Of a stretch of DNA of 64,000 bases, positions 41,452-50,422 are shown piece by piece. Numbering within the stretch: position 1 is the first letter of the stretch; each line of letters starts with the position of its first letter. The translations under genes were made by a program, and so were the position numbers. Source of the stretch: Plantactinospora endophytica (GTDB lineage: Bacteria; Actinomycetota; Actinomycetes; Mycobacteriales; Micromonosporaceae). The notes beneath the pieces are model-generated. The model searched no databases. It saw only the letters and a program-made list of their open reading frames with translations, and was not told the origin of the DNA. The DNA lies in contig NZ_BONW01000017.1 of assembly GCF_016862915.1 (NCBI RefSeq), forward strand, positions 1 through 64,000, read 5' to 3'.

Positions 41452-43086
41452 TCAACTCCGGTCGCCGGTACGCAGCCAGACGGCGGTGTCGGGGGGCAGC
41501 AGGTCGCCGTCCACCGGCCGGCTGGCCAGCAGGCGTCCCTGATGCGGCGGAAGCTCCACTGGAGCCTCGGAGAGGTTCACCACGCAGGCGAACCCGGGGT
41601 CCCGGGCGAAGGCGAGTACGCCGTCCGGCGCCGGCAGCCAGCGCAGCGTCCCGTCGCCGAGCGCGGGCAGTTCCCGGCGGAGCCGGATCGCCTCGCGGTA
41701 CAGCTCCAGCATCGAGTGCGGGTCGCTGGTCTGGGCCTGTACGGTCTGGTCCTTCCAGGCGGCCGGCTGCGGCAGCCAGGGCGCGGTCGACGCGTCGTCC
41801 GGGCTGAACCCGAACGGCGCCACGTCACCCGACCACGGCAGCGGCACCCGGCAGCCGTCCCGGCCGGGGTCGACGAATCCGGAGCGCGGGAACATCGGGT
41901 CCTGGCGCAGTGCCGGCGGGATGTCCTCGACCTCCCAGAGCCCCAGCTCCTCGCCCTGGTAGACGTACGCGGCACCGGGCAGCGAGAGGGAGAGCAGCGC
42001 GGCGGCCCGGGCCCGCACCGTACCCAGCTCCAGGTCGGTGTACGTCCCCTCGCGCTTGCTGGCGAAGCTGAACGTGGTGTCCGCCCGGCCGTACCGGGTG
42101 ACGACCCGGGTCACGTCGTGATTGGAGAGCACCCAGGTGGCCGGGGCGTCGATGGTGGCGTGCTCGGCCAGCGTGCCGTCGATGCTCTCCCGCAGCTTCG
42201 CCGCGTCCCAGGCGCAGCTCAGGAAGTCGAAGTTGAACGCGGTGTGCAGCTCGTCCGGGCGGAGGTAGTTGGTGAACCGCTGCCGGTCCGGCAGCCACAC
42301 CTCGCCGATCAGCGCGCGCCGCTCGGGATAGCTGTCGGCGATCCGGCGCCAGCTCCGGTAGATGTCGTGTACCCCGTCCAGGTCGTGGAACGGGTGCGGT
42401 GCGCCGTCCACCACCTCGGGCAGGGTGGCGTCCTTGAGCAGCAGCGCCGCCGAGTCGATCCGGATGCCGTCCACGCCCCGGTCGAACCAGAACCGCAGGA
42501 TGTCCTCGAACTCGGCGCGTACCCGGGGGTGGTCCCAGTTGAAGTCGGGCTGCTCGGCGGCGAACAGGTGCAAATACCAGTCGCCCGGGGTGCCGTCCGG
42601 GTTGGTGGTCCTGGTCCAGGTCTCGCCGCCGAACTCGCCGACCCAGTCGGTCGGTCGCTGGTCGCCGTCCGGGCCTCGACCGGGCCGGAACCAGAACAGG
42701 TCCCGCTCCGGTGCGTCCGGCCCGCCGGCCAGCGCCGCCTGGAACCAGGGATGCTGGTCGGAGCAGTGGTTCGGCACCAGGTCGGCGATGATCCGCAGGC
42801 CCTGCCCGTGCGCCTCGGCGATCAGCTCCTCCAGCTCGGCGAGCGACCCGAAGACTGGCTCGACGGAGCGGAAGTCGGCGACGTCGTAGCCGGCGTCGGC
42901 CATCGGGGACGGATACCAGGGACCGAACCAGATGGCGTCGACGCCCAGTTCGGACAGGTAGCCCAGCCGCTTCCGGATGCCGGCGAGGTCTCCGATGCCG
43001 TCGCCGTTGTCGTCGGCGAAGCTGCGCGGGTAGACCTGGTAGATCACCGCGTCTCGCCACCACGGGCGGCTGTCTGATGTGGACAC
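41452..43086 (-). CDS. GH13 alpha-glucosidase (oligo-1,6-glucosidase-like)
   Basis: Cytoplasmic glycoside hydrolase family 13 enzyme of 544 residues, usual for alpha-glucosidases. N-terminus WWRDAVIYQVYPRSFADDNGDG; region II GIRIDSAALL with the nucleophile Asp (about 207); region III LIGEVW with the acid/base Glu (about 262); region IV VLSNHDVTR with the transition-state Asp (about 320). Hydrolyses alpha-1,4 or alpha-1,6 linked glucosides. GTG at 43084-43086 starts before the conserved WWRDA. The LacI gene upstream and the sugar ABC genes nearby suggest a role in uptake and breakdown of maltodextrin- or isomaltose-type sugars. Confidence 0.92.
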   Translation of the reverse strand: MSTSDSRPWWRDAVIYQVYPRSFADDNGDGIGDLAGIRKRLGYLSELGVDAIWFGPWYPSPMADAGYDVADFRSVEPVFGSLAELEELIAEAHGQGLRIIADLVPNHCSDQHPWFQAALAGGPDAPERDLFWFRPGRGPDGDQRPTDWVGEFGGETWTRTTNPDGTPGDWYLHLFAAEQPDFNWDHPRVRAEFEDILRFWFDRGVDGIRIDSAALLLKDATLPEVVDGAPHPFHDLDGVHDIYRSWRRIADSYPERRALIGEVWLPDRQRFTNYLRPDELHTAFNFDFLSCAWDAAKLRESIDGTLAEHATIDAPATWVLSNHDVTRVVTRYGRADTTFSFASKREGTYTDLELGTVRARAAALLSLSLPGAAYVYQGEELGLWEVEDIPPALRQDPMFPRSGFVDPGRDGCRVPLPWSGDVAPFGFSPDDASTAPWLPQPAAWKDQTVQAQTSDPHSMLELYREAIRLRRELPALGDGTLRWLPAPDGVLAFARDPGFACVVNLSEAPVELPPHQGRLLASRPVDGDLLPPDTAVWLRTGDRS

Positions 43087-43198
43087 GAGTACCTGCTTCC
43101 TGGATCGGTCCGGTGAGCCGTCCACCGGCACCTGCACGCGGGGTCCGGGCGGTCGTAGCGTGGTGGGGACCTCTGGTGTGCCTCGTTTCGTGGCGATG

Positions 43199-43227
43199 AC
43201 GATACAAACTCGCTTACCCGATTGCAA
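43199..43227 (-). promoter_or_regulatory. promoter and possible operator of the GH13 gene
   Basis: On the minus strand TTGCAA (43227-43222) and TATCGT (43204-43199) are separated by 17 bases, matching a sigma-70-type promoter. The -35 lies in the perfect palindrome ATTGCAAT (43221-43228), a plausible half-site for the LacI regulator; TTGCAA also occurs in that regulator's own promoter. Confidence 0.45.
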
Positions 43228-43421
43228 TAATTCGACAGAACTCTGAAAGATGGCGACTAGCGCTACCGATCGTCGGTCGGCGGCAGCGAGGTCGGTTGAA
43301 CAGGGCGTCAGGGTCCCGGAACGGCACCCGGGCGGCGGGCCGCAGCGTCGCGGTCGGCCGCTCGGCGGTCCGGTCGCCGGCCCGCGCACCGGGCCGCCGG
43401 CCGGGCATCCCCCTGACGGGC

Positions 43422-43461
43422 GTCATGCCAGAGAGTCGTGTTCATGACCCTGTGGCATGAC
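43422..43461. repeat. 9-bp perfect inverted repeat
   Basis: GTCATGCCA and TGGCATGAC flank a 22-base centre, about 60 bases downstream of the LacI gene. It could be an operator or a weak terminator; the loop is too long for a classic intrinsic terminator. Confidence 0.45.
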
Positions 43462-43520
43462 ACGGAAGAGCAAATGTCCTGGCCCGGCCGGCTGGCAGGT
43501 GGCGGGGTCGGACGGGTGGG

Positions 43521-44522
43521 TCAGTGGCCGGGTGCCGGCGCGGTCGAGCCGCGTACCACCAGCTCGGGCTCGAAGAGCAGCTCGTCGGTGAGCACCCCGA
43601 CCCCCTCGATCTGGTTCACCAGCAGGTCCACCGCCGCCTGGCCCATCATCTCGATCGGCTGCCGGACGGTGGTCAACGGCGGGTCGGTGCAGGTCATCAG
43701 CGCCGAGTCGTCGAAGCCGACCACCGAGATGTCGGCCGGTACCGCCCGCCCGAGCCGACGGGCCGCCCGGATGGTGCCGAGCGCCATCACGTCGCTGGCA
43801 CAGATCACCCCGGTCACGCCACGCTCGATCAGCTTGCTCGCCGCGACCCGGGCCCCCTCCATGGAGAAGCTGGAGCGCTCGACGCACTCCTCGTCGTCGG
43901 CCCAGCCGGCGATGTTCGCCATCGCGGCGAGCTTGCGCCGGGACGGCACGTGGTCGGCCGGGCCCAGCACCAGACCGATCCGCTCGTGGCCGAGCGACCG
44001 CAGGTGCCCGTACGCCTGCTCGACCGCGACCGCGTCGTCGGTCGACACGACCGGGAAGTTCAGCTCGTCGACACCGGCGTTGACCAGTACGACCGGCAGG
44101 CCCCGGTCGGTGAGCCGCCGGTAGTGGTCGTGCGGGGCGTCGGCCAGCGCGTACGAGCCACCGGCGAAGATCACCCCGGAGACCTGGTGGTCCAGCAGCA
44201 TCTCCACGTAGTCCATCTCGGAGATCCCGCCGATGGTCCGGGCGCAGAGCGCCGGGGTGAATCCCCGCTGGGCCAGTGATCCGGTGACCACCTCGGCCAG
44301 GGCCGGGAAGATCGGGTTCTGCAACTCCGGCAGGACGAGCCCGACCAGCCGGGCCCGTTCGCCGCGCAGTTTGCTGGGGCGCTCGTAGCCGAGCACGTCC
44401 AGGGCGGTGAGGACGGCGACCCGGGTGCTCTCGGAGACGCCGCCCCGGCCGTTGAGCACCCGGCTCACCGTGGCCTCGCTGACCCCGGCCTTCCGGGCCA
44501 CCTCGGTGAGTCTTCTGGTCAC
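43521..44522 (-). CDS. LacI-family transcriptional regulator
   Basis: DNA-binding repressor of 333 residues. The N-terminal helix-turn-helix is VARKAGVSEATVSRVLNGRG, followed by the hinge and a periplasmic-binding-protein fold (LVLPELQNPIFPALAEVV ... VSGVIFAGG ... ADISVVGFDDSAL). GTG start. Flanked by the GH13 gene and, beyond two flavoproteins, the sugar ABC genes; it probably senses a sugar and represses these. TTGCAA sits between its own putative -35 and -10, suggesting autoregulation. Confidence 0.92.
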   Translation of the reverse strand: MTRRLTEVARKAGVSEATVSRVLNGRGGVSESTRVAVLTALDVLGYERPSKLRGERARLVGLVLPELQNPIFPALAEVVTGSLAQRGFTPALCARTIGGISEMDYVEMLLDHQVSGVIFAGGSYALADAPHDHYRRLTDRGLPVVLVNAGVDELNFPVVSTDDAVAVEQAYGHLRSLGHERIGLVLGPADHVPSRRKLAAMANIAGWADDEECVERSSFSMEGARVAASKLIERGVTGVICASDVMALGTIRAARRLGRAVPADISVVGFDDSALMTCTDPPLTTVRQPIEMMGQAAVDLLVNQIEGVGVLTDELLFEPELVVRGSTAPAPGH

Positions 44523-44529
44523 GGCCGCG

Positions 44530-44559
44530 ATCGTACGGCAGCTACTTGCAAAAACCGAA
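44530..44559 (-). promoter_or_regulatory. candidate promoter of the LacI regulator gene
   Basis: Minus strand TTCGGT (44559-44554), an 18-base spacer and TACGAT (44535-44530). The spacer contains TTGCAA (44546-44551), shared with the GH13 promoter. Pattern match only. Confidence 0.35.
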
Positions 44560-44574
44560 CCAGAGTTCGTCGGG

Positions 44575-46005
44575 CTACTGCAACAAATCGCGTACCGCCG
44601 TCTCGATCGCGCGGTGGAAGGTCGGATAGGCGTAGATCATTCCGGCCAGCGTCGTCAGCGGAACCTCGGCGTGCACCGCCACCGCCAGCGCGCTGAGCAC
44701 CTCGCCGCCGACCGGACCGACCGAGGTGGCGCCGACCAGTACGCCCCGGTCGGCGTCGCCGACCAGCTTGACGAAGCCCTCGTCGCCGACCTGGTGGATC
44801 CAGCCCCGGGTGGAGTCGGAGAGCGGGGTGAACCCGATCCGGACGTTCAGTCCGCGCTCCCGGGCCTGCCGCTCGGTCAGCCCGACCGCGCCCACCTCCG
44901 GATCGGTGAAGGTCACCCGGGGCAGGGCCCGGTAGTCCGCCCGCCGCCCGTCGCCGGCCGCGCCGTCGACCACTCCGGCCCGGCGCAGGATGTCGTCGAT
45001 CGCGATCCCGGCCTGGTACATCGCGACGTGGGTGAAGGCGCCGTGCCCGGTCAGGTCGCCGACCGCCCAGAGCCCGTCGGCCGCCCGCATCCGCTCGTCC
45101 GTCTCCAGGAACCGCCGGGTCGGATCCAGCCCGACCGACTCCAGGCCGAGCCCGTCGAGTACGGCCCGCCGGCCGGTGGCCACCAGCAGCCGTTCGCCCC
45201 GGAGCTGGTCACCGTCGGCCAGGTGCACGGTGAAGCCGTCGCCGTCGTGTTCGACCCGCTCGGCGCGGGCCCCGGTGTGCACGGTCACCCCGTCCGCGCG
45301 CAGCGCCGTGGCGACCCGCTCCGACGACTCCGGCTCCTCCTGCGCGAGTACCCGCTCGCCGGCCTCCACCATGCCGACCCGTACCCCGAACCGGGCGAAG
45401 ACCTGGGCCAGTTCGGCGCCGATCGCCCCGCCGCCGAGTACCACCAGCGACTCGGGCAGCTCGGCCACCTCGATCGCCTCCCGGTTGGTCCAGTACGGCG
45501 TACCGGCCAGCCCCGGCACCGACGGGATCACCGGCACGGTGCCGGTACCCAGCACCACCCCGACCCGGGCCCGGTAGACGTCGTCGCCGACCCGGACCTG
45601 ACCGGGGCCGACCAGCCGGCCGGTGCCCCGGACGAACCGGCCGCCCTTCGAGGTGAACCGCTCGACTCCGGCGTCGTCGGTCCAGCCGGTGGTGGCGTCC
45701 TCGCGGATCCGCTTCGCCACCGGGGTCCAGTCCGGCTCGACCCGGGCCCGGCCGGCCAGGTGGTCGACCCGGCGCGCCTCGGCCAGCGCGTTGGCCGCCC
45801 GGATCATGATCTTGCTCGGCACGCAGCCCCAGAACGGGCACTCGCCGCCGACCAGGTTCCGCTCGATCCCGACGACCGAGAGGCCGGCGGCGGCGAGCCG
45901 GTTCGCCGTCTCCTCACCGCCGACGCCCAACCCGACCACCACCACGTCCACGTCGGTCGGCGTGCCTGCGTCGCGGTCCCCGTACGCCACTTCCCGTTCA
46001 GCCAT
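44575..46005 (-). CDS. pyridine nucleotide-disulfide oxidoreductase (MerA/Lpd-like)
   Basis: Cytoplasmic FAD/NAD(P)-dependent oxidoreductase of 476 residues. FAD-binding VVVGLGVGGEETANRLA at the N-terminus; redox-active disulfide ECPFWGCVPSK (Cys about 57 and 62); NAD-binding LVVLGGGAIGAELAQVFARFG; the ATGRRA and GLWAVGDLTG flavin motifs; a dimerisation domain ending TFHRAIETAVRDLL. The disulfide motif differs from the GTCxNxGC of lipoamide dehydrogenases. It is close to mercuric reductase and disulfide reductases of unknown substrate. Located 52 bases upstream of the LacI gene on the same strand. Confidence 0.9.
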   Translation of the reverse strand: MAEREVAYGDRDAGTPTDVDVVVVGLGVGGEETANRLAAAGLSVVGIERNLVGGECPFWGCVPSKIMIRAANALAEARRVDHLAGRARVEPDWTPVAKRIREDATTGWTDDAGVERFTSKGGRFVRGTGRLVGPGQVRVGDDVYRARVGVVLGTGTVPVIPSVPGLAGTPYWTNREAIEVAELPESLVVLGGGAIGAELAQVFARFGVRVGMVEAGERVLAQEEPESSERVATALRADGVTVHTGARAERVEHDGDGFTVHLADGDQLRGERLLVATGRRAVLDGLGLESVGLDPTRRFLETDERMRAADGLWAVGDLTGHGAFTHVAMYQAGIAIDDILRRAGVVDGAAGDGRRADYRALPRVTFTDPEVGAVGLTERQARERGLNVRIGFTPLSDSTRGWIHQVGDEGFVKLVGDADRGVLVGATSVGPVGGEVLSALAVAVHAEVPLTTLAGMIYAYPTFHRAIETAVRDLLQ

Positions 46006-46134
46006 ACCGCCAGCTTTCCCGATCCGCCGCCGGTCAGCCAGGTGCGACGGGTCACCCGGCGTACCGGTCGGGGCGTACGCTGCGGCTGCCCGGCCCGGCG
46101 CGGGGTCGGACCGGCTCACGGGGAGGGCAGCCGG

Positions 46135-47652
46135 ATGATCGACGTGGACGTGCTGGTCGCCGGGTACGGGCCGGTCGGTGCCACCCTGGCCGCGCTGCTC
46201 GGCCGGCACGGCGTCGCCACCACGGTCGTCGATCCCGGCGAGGCGCCCCATCCGCTGCCCCGGGCCGCCGTGCTCGACGCCGAGGTGCTGCGGGTGCTGG
46301 CCGGGCTGCCGGAGGTCGCCGACCTCGGCCGGTGGGCGGTCGAGGTCCGGCACTCCCGGTTCCTGGCGCCGGACCACTCGGTGCTGCTCGACCTCTCCCC
46401 GACGGCCAGCGGCTTCGGGCTGCCGGCGGCGGCGTTGATCGACCAGCCGGCTCTGGAGGCGGCACTGCGGGCCGGTGTCGACGGGCTGCCCGGTGTGTCG
46501 GTCCGACTCGGCCGCGCGGTGGTCGCCCTCGAACCGGCCGACGACCACGTCCGGGTCGGGCTGGACGATGGTACGACGGTGCGGGCCCGCTGGGTGGTCG
46601 GCTGCGACGGGGCGTCCAGCCCGGTACGACGGTTGGCCGCGCTGCCCTTCCAGGGCCGGACGTACGCCGCTCCGTGGCTGGTCGTGGATGCCGAGACGGA
46701 CGAGACGGAGGTCGAGCCGGCCACCTCGATGGTGCTCGACCCGCGCCGCCCGCTGGTGACGATGGTCAGCCCTGGCCGGCGCCGCTGGGAGTGGATGCTG
46801 CACCCGGGCGAGGACCCGGCCGCGCTGAGTGCCCCGGAGTCGGTCCGGCGGCTGGTCGCCGGATGGGTCGACCCGGACACGGTCCGGATCCGGCGGGTGA
46901 CCATCTTCACCTTCCACGCCCGGCAGGCGACGCCCTGGCGGCAGGGCCGGATCCTGCTGGCCGGCGACGCGGCGCACCTGATGCCGCCGTTCGCCGGTCA
47001 GGGCCTGGCCAGCGGCATCCGGGACGCCCACGCCCTCGCCTGGCGGCTGGTCGAGGTGCTCCGGGGGCTGGCCGACGACGGGTTGCTCGACGGGTACGAG
47101 CGGGAACGCCGGCCGCACGTGGACGAGACGATCCGGGTGAGCCTGGCGGTCGGCCGGGTGTTGCAGACCCGCCGCCGGGCGGTGTCGGCCGTACTCCGGT
47201 CGCTGGTCCGGGCGGTGGCCGCGATGCCCGGGGTGCCGGCCCGGGCGGCTCGGCAGGGCCGGCCGCGACCGGCGCTGCCGAGGGGTACCGCGGGGGTGCT
47301 GCCCGGCGCGGGACGGATGCTGCCGAACCCGCTGCTGCGGACCGCCGACGGGCCGGTCCGGCTGGACGCCCTGCTCGGATCTGGCTGGGCGGTGGTCGGG
47401 GTCGGCTGTGATCCGACGGCCACGGCGGACGCCGACGCGCTGTCCTGGCTCGCCGCCCGGGACGCGGTGACGCTCACCACCGACCCGTCGGTCCGGTCGG
47501 GCGTCCAGGTGGTCGGGGACACCGCCGCCGCGCTCGGCGCCGGTCCGGCCGTCCTCGTGGTACGCCCGGACCGTTTCCTGCTCGGCGCCGTGCCGCCGCC
47601 GCTGCGCGGTCGGGACCTGCACCGCGCGGTACGCAGCCTCGGCGGGCGCTGA
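46135..47652 (+). CDS. FAD-dependent aromatic monooxygenase (MhpA/PheA-type)
   Basis: Class A flavoprotein monooxygenase of 505 residues. N-terminal dinucleotide fold VLVAGYGPVGATLAALLGRHG, DG motif VVGCDGASSPVRRL, and the GD motif ILLAGDAAHLMPPFAGQG. A short C-terminal thioredoxin-like part ends the protein. The family hydroxylates phenols such as 3-hydroxyphenylpropionate, or polyketide cores. ATG at 46135 with GGGGAGGG 9 bases upstream; the frame is open for hundreds of bases before it without homology. Divergent from the oxidoreductase. Substrate unknown; no ring-cleavage gene lies nearby. Confidence 0.87.
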   Translation: MIDVDVLVAGYGPVGATLAALLGRHGVATTVVDPGEAPHPLPRAAVLDAEVLRVLAGLPEVADLGRWAVEVRHSRFLAPDHSVLLDLSPTASGFGLPAAALIDQPALEAALRAGVDGLPGVSVRLGRAVVALEPADDHVRVGLDDGTTVRARWVVGCDGASSPVRRLAALPFQGRTYAAPWLVVDAETDETEVEPATSMVLDPRRPLVTMVSPGRRRWEWMLHPGEDPAALSAPESVRRLVAGWVDPDTVRIRRVTIFTFHARQATPWRQGRILLAGDAAHLMPPFAGQGLASGIRDAHALAWRLVEVLRGLADDGLLDGYERERRPHVDETIRVSLAVGRVLQTRRRAVSAVLRSLVRAVAAMPGVPARAARQGRPRPALPRGTAGVLPGAGRMLPNPLLRTADGPVRLDALLGSGWAVVGVGCDPTATADADALSWLAARDAVTLTTDPSVRSGVQVVGDTAAALGAGPAVLVVRPDRFLLGAVPPPLRGRDLHRAVRSLGGR

Positions 47653-47989
47653 CCCGGCGCAGCACCGCACTTTCTGCCGGCCGGTCCGGCCCTGCCGAAC
47701 CGCCCTGCGCCTCGGTCGAGCCGGCGCGGCAAACCCGGCGAATGCTGTTCATTTCTCACACGCCCTCAATGCCTCGTCATTTCTTGCCGTGATGAAGTCG
47801 TGTCCTTTCATCGCACGATCGATATCTTGCGGAGATGAGTCGGCCTCGCTACAGTGACCCCACTCACACTCGACACCACACAGCTCCAGGGCCGGTCACT
47901 GGGCGGACACCGACCCGCAGGCACGGCCACGGTGACGATCCCGCGCATCAGCAGGTCATGGAGATTCCCGTTCCCGAAGGGATGGACAG
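47653..47989 (+). promoter_or_regulatory. control region of the sugar ABC operon
   Basis: 337 bases without a gene. TTGCGG (47827-47832) and TACAGT (47850-47855) are 17 bases apart and form the best promoter candidate, giving a leader of about 125 bases. Overlapping the -35, GCACGAT-CGAT-ATCTTGC (47813-47830) is an imperfect palindrome suited to a LacI-type repressor. A GGCCGGTCCGGCC hairpin (47679-47691) may end the upstream gene. Confidence 0.4.
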
Positions 47990-49369
47990 ATGTCCGTACC
48001 GCAGTACCGGAAGGCCACGGCGTTCGCGCTCGCGGCCGGCCTGGGGCTCAGCCTCGCGGCGTGCTCCACGAAGGGCGACGACGACAACTCGAACGCCGGC
48101 GGCAAGGTCACCATCACGGTGGACTGCCAGCCGGTCGGCTCCCAGAAGGAGCTGTTGCAGAACTGGAACGACGACGTCGTCGAGTTCCAGAAGCAGAACC
48201 CGGACATCGTCATCAAGAGCGTGAGCGTCGGCGAGCAGTGCAACAACCCGCCGGACTTCACCGCCCGACTGGCCGGCGGCACCGTGACCGACGTGTTCTA
48301 CGGGTACATGACCGACCTGGCGCAGGTGCTGGACTCCGGTCAGGCGATGGACATCACCGAGTTCGCCAACAAGGACACCGTGCCGACCTGGGACAGCGTC
48401 GACCCGGCACTCAAGGAGGTCTTCAGCGACGGCGGCAAGCTCTACGCCGTACCGGTGAAGAACTACTCGATGGGTCTGGTCTACAACAAGGTGCTGTTCC
48501 AGCAGGCCGGGCTCGACGTGAACAACCCGCCCAAGACGTGGACCGAGGTCCGGGACGCGGCCAAGAAGATCTCCGCGCTCGGCAACGGCATCGCCGGGTA
48601 CGCGGAGTACAGCGCCGGCAACACCGGCGGCTGGCACTTCACCTCCCTGCTCTACTCGCAGGGCGGCCAGGTGCTGACCCCGGACGGCAAGAAGGCCGAC
48701 TTCAACAACCCGATGGGCAAGCAGGTCCTGCAGAACCTCAAGGACATGCGGTACGGCGACAACAGCATGGGCGCCCGCCAGCTCCTCCAGTGGGGCGACC
48801 TGCTGACCAACGCCGGCGCCGGCAAGGTCGGCATGTTCGTCGGTGCGCCGGACTCGACCCAGGCGATCGTCAGCCAGTTCCAGGGCAAGTTCCAGGACTG
48901 GGCGATGGCCCCGCTGCCCGGCCAGGGCGGCCCGGCAAAGGGGACGCTCGGTGGCGGCGAGGGCTACTTCTTCAAGAAGGGCCTCACGCCGGAGCAGGTC
49001 AAGGCCGGTCTGAAGTGGATCGCGTACCAGAAGCTGACGCCGGGCAAGGGCCAGTTCGACTACGTACGGGCCAAGCCGCAGAACTACCCGGTGGGCCTGC
49101 CCCAGCCGCTGCTCTTCGCCAACGGCAGCGAGGCGCAGAAGCAGGAGCTGGAGCTGCGCAAGGCGAACGCCAACGTGGACACCGCCAACTTCGCGATCTT
49201 CGAGGCGACCCCGGTGCCGATCAAGGGCGAGCCGCGCAACGCGCAGGCCATCTACGCGGTACTCGACGGCGCGATGTCCGGGGTGCTGACCAACCCGAAC
49301 TCGAACATCGACGCGCTGCTCAAGACCGCCGAGGACAAGGTCAACCAGGTCCTGGCCGCCGAGAAGTGA
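47990..49369 (+). CDS. ABC sugar transporter, extracellular solute-binding lipoprotein
   Basis: Family 1 solute-binding protein of 459 residues. Signal peptide with lipobox SLAAC (Cys25) means attachment to the outer face of the membrane. Mature protein has the two-domain binding fold (EFQKQNPDIVIKSVSVGE; AVPVKNYSMGLVYNKVLF; WHFTSLLYSQGGQVLTPDG). It captures an oligosaccharide and delivers it to the two permeases that follow. First gene of the operon, downstream of a promoter and LacI-like operator candidate. Ligand probably a maltose-type sugar, inferred from the nearby glucosidase. Confidence 0.93.
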   Translation: MSVPQYRKATAFALAAGLGLSLAACSTKGDDDNSNAGGKVTITVDCQPVGSQKELLQNWNDDVVEFQKQNPDIVIKSVSVGEQCNNPPDFTARLAGGTVTDVFYGYMTDLAQVLDSGQAMDITEFANKDTVPTWDSVDPALKEVFSDGGKLYAVPVKNYSMGLVYNKVLFQQAGLDVNNPPKTWTEVRDAAKKISALGNGIAGYAEYSAGNTGGWHFTSLLYSQGGQVLTPDGKKADFNNPMGKQVLQNLKDMRYGDNSMGARQLLQWGDLLTNAGAGKVGMFVGAPDSTQAIVSQFQGKFQDWAMAPLPGQGGPAKGTLGGGEGYFFKKGLTPEQVKAGLKWIAYQKLTPGKGQFDYVRAKPQNYPVGLPQPLLFANGSEAQKQELELRKANANVDTANFAIFEATPVPIKGEPRNAQAIYAVLDGAMSGVLTNPNSNIDALLKTAEDKVNQVLAAEK

Positions 49370-49453
49370 CCCGTCGGTGCGGGGGCCGGTCCGCCGGCTC
49401 CCGCACCGTTCCCGCGCCGCACCGTCCGGTCACCGAACCTCCCAGGAGACGCC

Positions 49454-50410
49454 TTGGCGATCACCACCGTCCCGGGTACCAGCAGGGAACCCGGTCGCCC
49501 CGCGCCGCCGCGCCTGACCCGGGGTGGGCGCAGCAGCCTCGGCCGTAAGGTGCGGGACAACCTCACCGGGCACGCGTTCCTGATCGGCGCGGTGCTCTGC
49601 TTCGCCATCTTCTCCTGGTACCCGATGATCCGCGGCATCGTGATGAGCTTCCAGCGCACCCGCCGGGGCGAGACGACCTGGGTGGGCTGGGACAACTACC
49701 TCCGGATCGTCGACGACCCCAGCTTCTGGACCGCCTGGAAGAACACCCTCTACTTCACGGTCCTGGCGCTCGTGCTCGGCTACCTGGTGCCGTTCTTCGT
49801 GGCGATCGTGCTCAACGAGTTCCGGCACGCCAAGGGGTACCTGCGGATCCTGGTCTACCTGCCGGTGATGCTGCCGCCGGCCTCGGCACTCTTCCTCTTC
49901 AAGTACTACGCGTACGACCCCAGCGAGGCGGGCCTGTTCAACGCCGTCCTCAAGGCGCTGCACCTGCCGACCTCGGAGTGGATGCAGTCGCCGGAGATGA
50001 CGATGCCGGCGATGGTGATCGCGTCGACCTGGATGAACATGGGCAGCGCGGTGCTGATCTACCTGGCGGCGTTGCAGAACATCCCCGGCGAGCTCTACGA
50101 GGCGGCCGAACTCGACGGGGCCGGGATCTGGCGGCGGATCGTCAACGTGACCGTGCCGCAGACCCGGCTGATCCTGCTGCTGCTCGCGATGCTCCAGATC
50201 GTCGCCACCATGCAGCTCTTCATCGAGCCGTTGATCCTGGCCAACGGTGCCGGCGCGGAGGACTCCGCGACCTCGGTGGCGTACCTCATCTACCAGCACG
50301 GGTTCTTCCAGAACGACCTCAACGGCGCCGCCGCGCTCGGCGTGATCATGCTCGTGGTGCTGGCCGGCTTCTCCGCCGTCTACGCCCGACTGACCTCGAA
50401 ACAGGACTAG
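49454..50410 (+). CDS. ABC sugar transporter permease (MalF-like)
   Basis: Inner-membrane permease of 318 residues with six helices. Helix 1 is FLIGAVLCFAIFSWYPMIRG; the binding-protein-dependent transport (EAA) loop is seen as GELYEAAELDGAGIWRRIV. TTG start at 49454, supported by AGGAG 6 bases upstream (CCCAGGAGACGCC). First of two permeases. The ATP-binding subunit is not in the window, so a shared ATPase such as MsiK is expected. Confidence 0.92.
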   Translation: MAITTVPGTSREPGRPAPPRLTRGGRSSLGRKVRDNLTGHAFLIGAVLCFAIFSWYPMIRGIVMSFQRTRRGETTWVGWDNYLRIVDDPSFWTAWKNTLYFTVLALVLGYLVPFFVAIVLNEFRHAKGYLRILVYLPVMLPPASALFLFKYYAYDPSEAGLFNAVLKALHLPTSEWMQSPEMTMPAMVIASTWMNMGSAVLIYLAALQNIPGELYEAAELDGAGIWRRIVNVTVPQTRLILLLLAMLQIVATMQLFIEPLILANGAGAEDSATSVAYLIYQHGFFQNDLNGAAALGVIMLVVLAGFSAVYARLTSKQD

Positions 50411-50422
50411 GACGGGCGGAAC

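Larger units (their letters stand above)
43087..43520. other. intergenic region between lacI-type gene and GH13 gene
   Basis: 434 bases, no gene seen. It holds a promoter candidate near the GH13 gene and a separate large inverted repeat, GTCATGCCA (43422-43430) and TGGCATGAC (43453-43461). The rest is GC-rich without clear structure. Confidence 0.5.

Noticed and set aside
44407-46134. A long in-frame upstream extension of the FAD monooxygenase
   Set aside because: Overlaps the oxidoreductase on the other strand, has no flavoprotein similarity, and a clear GGGGAGGG plus ATG sits at 46135.
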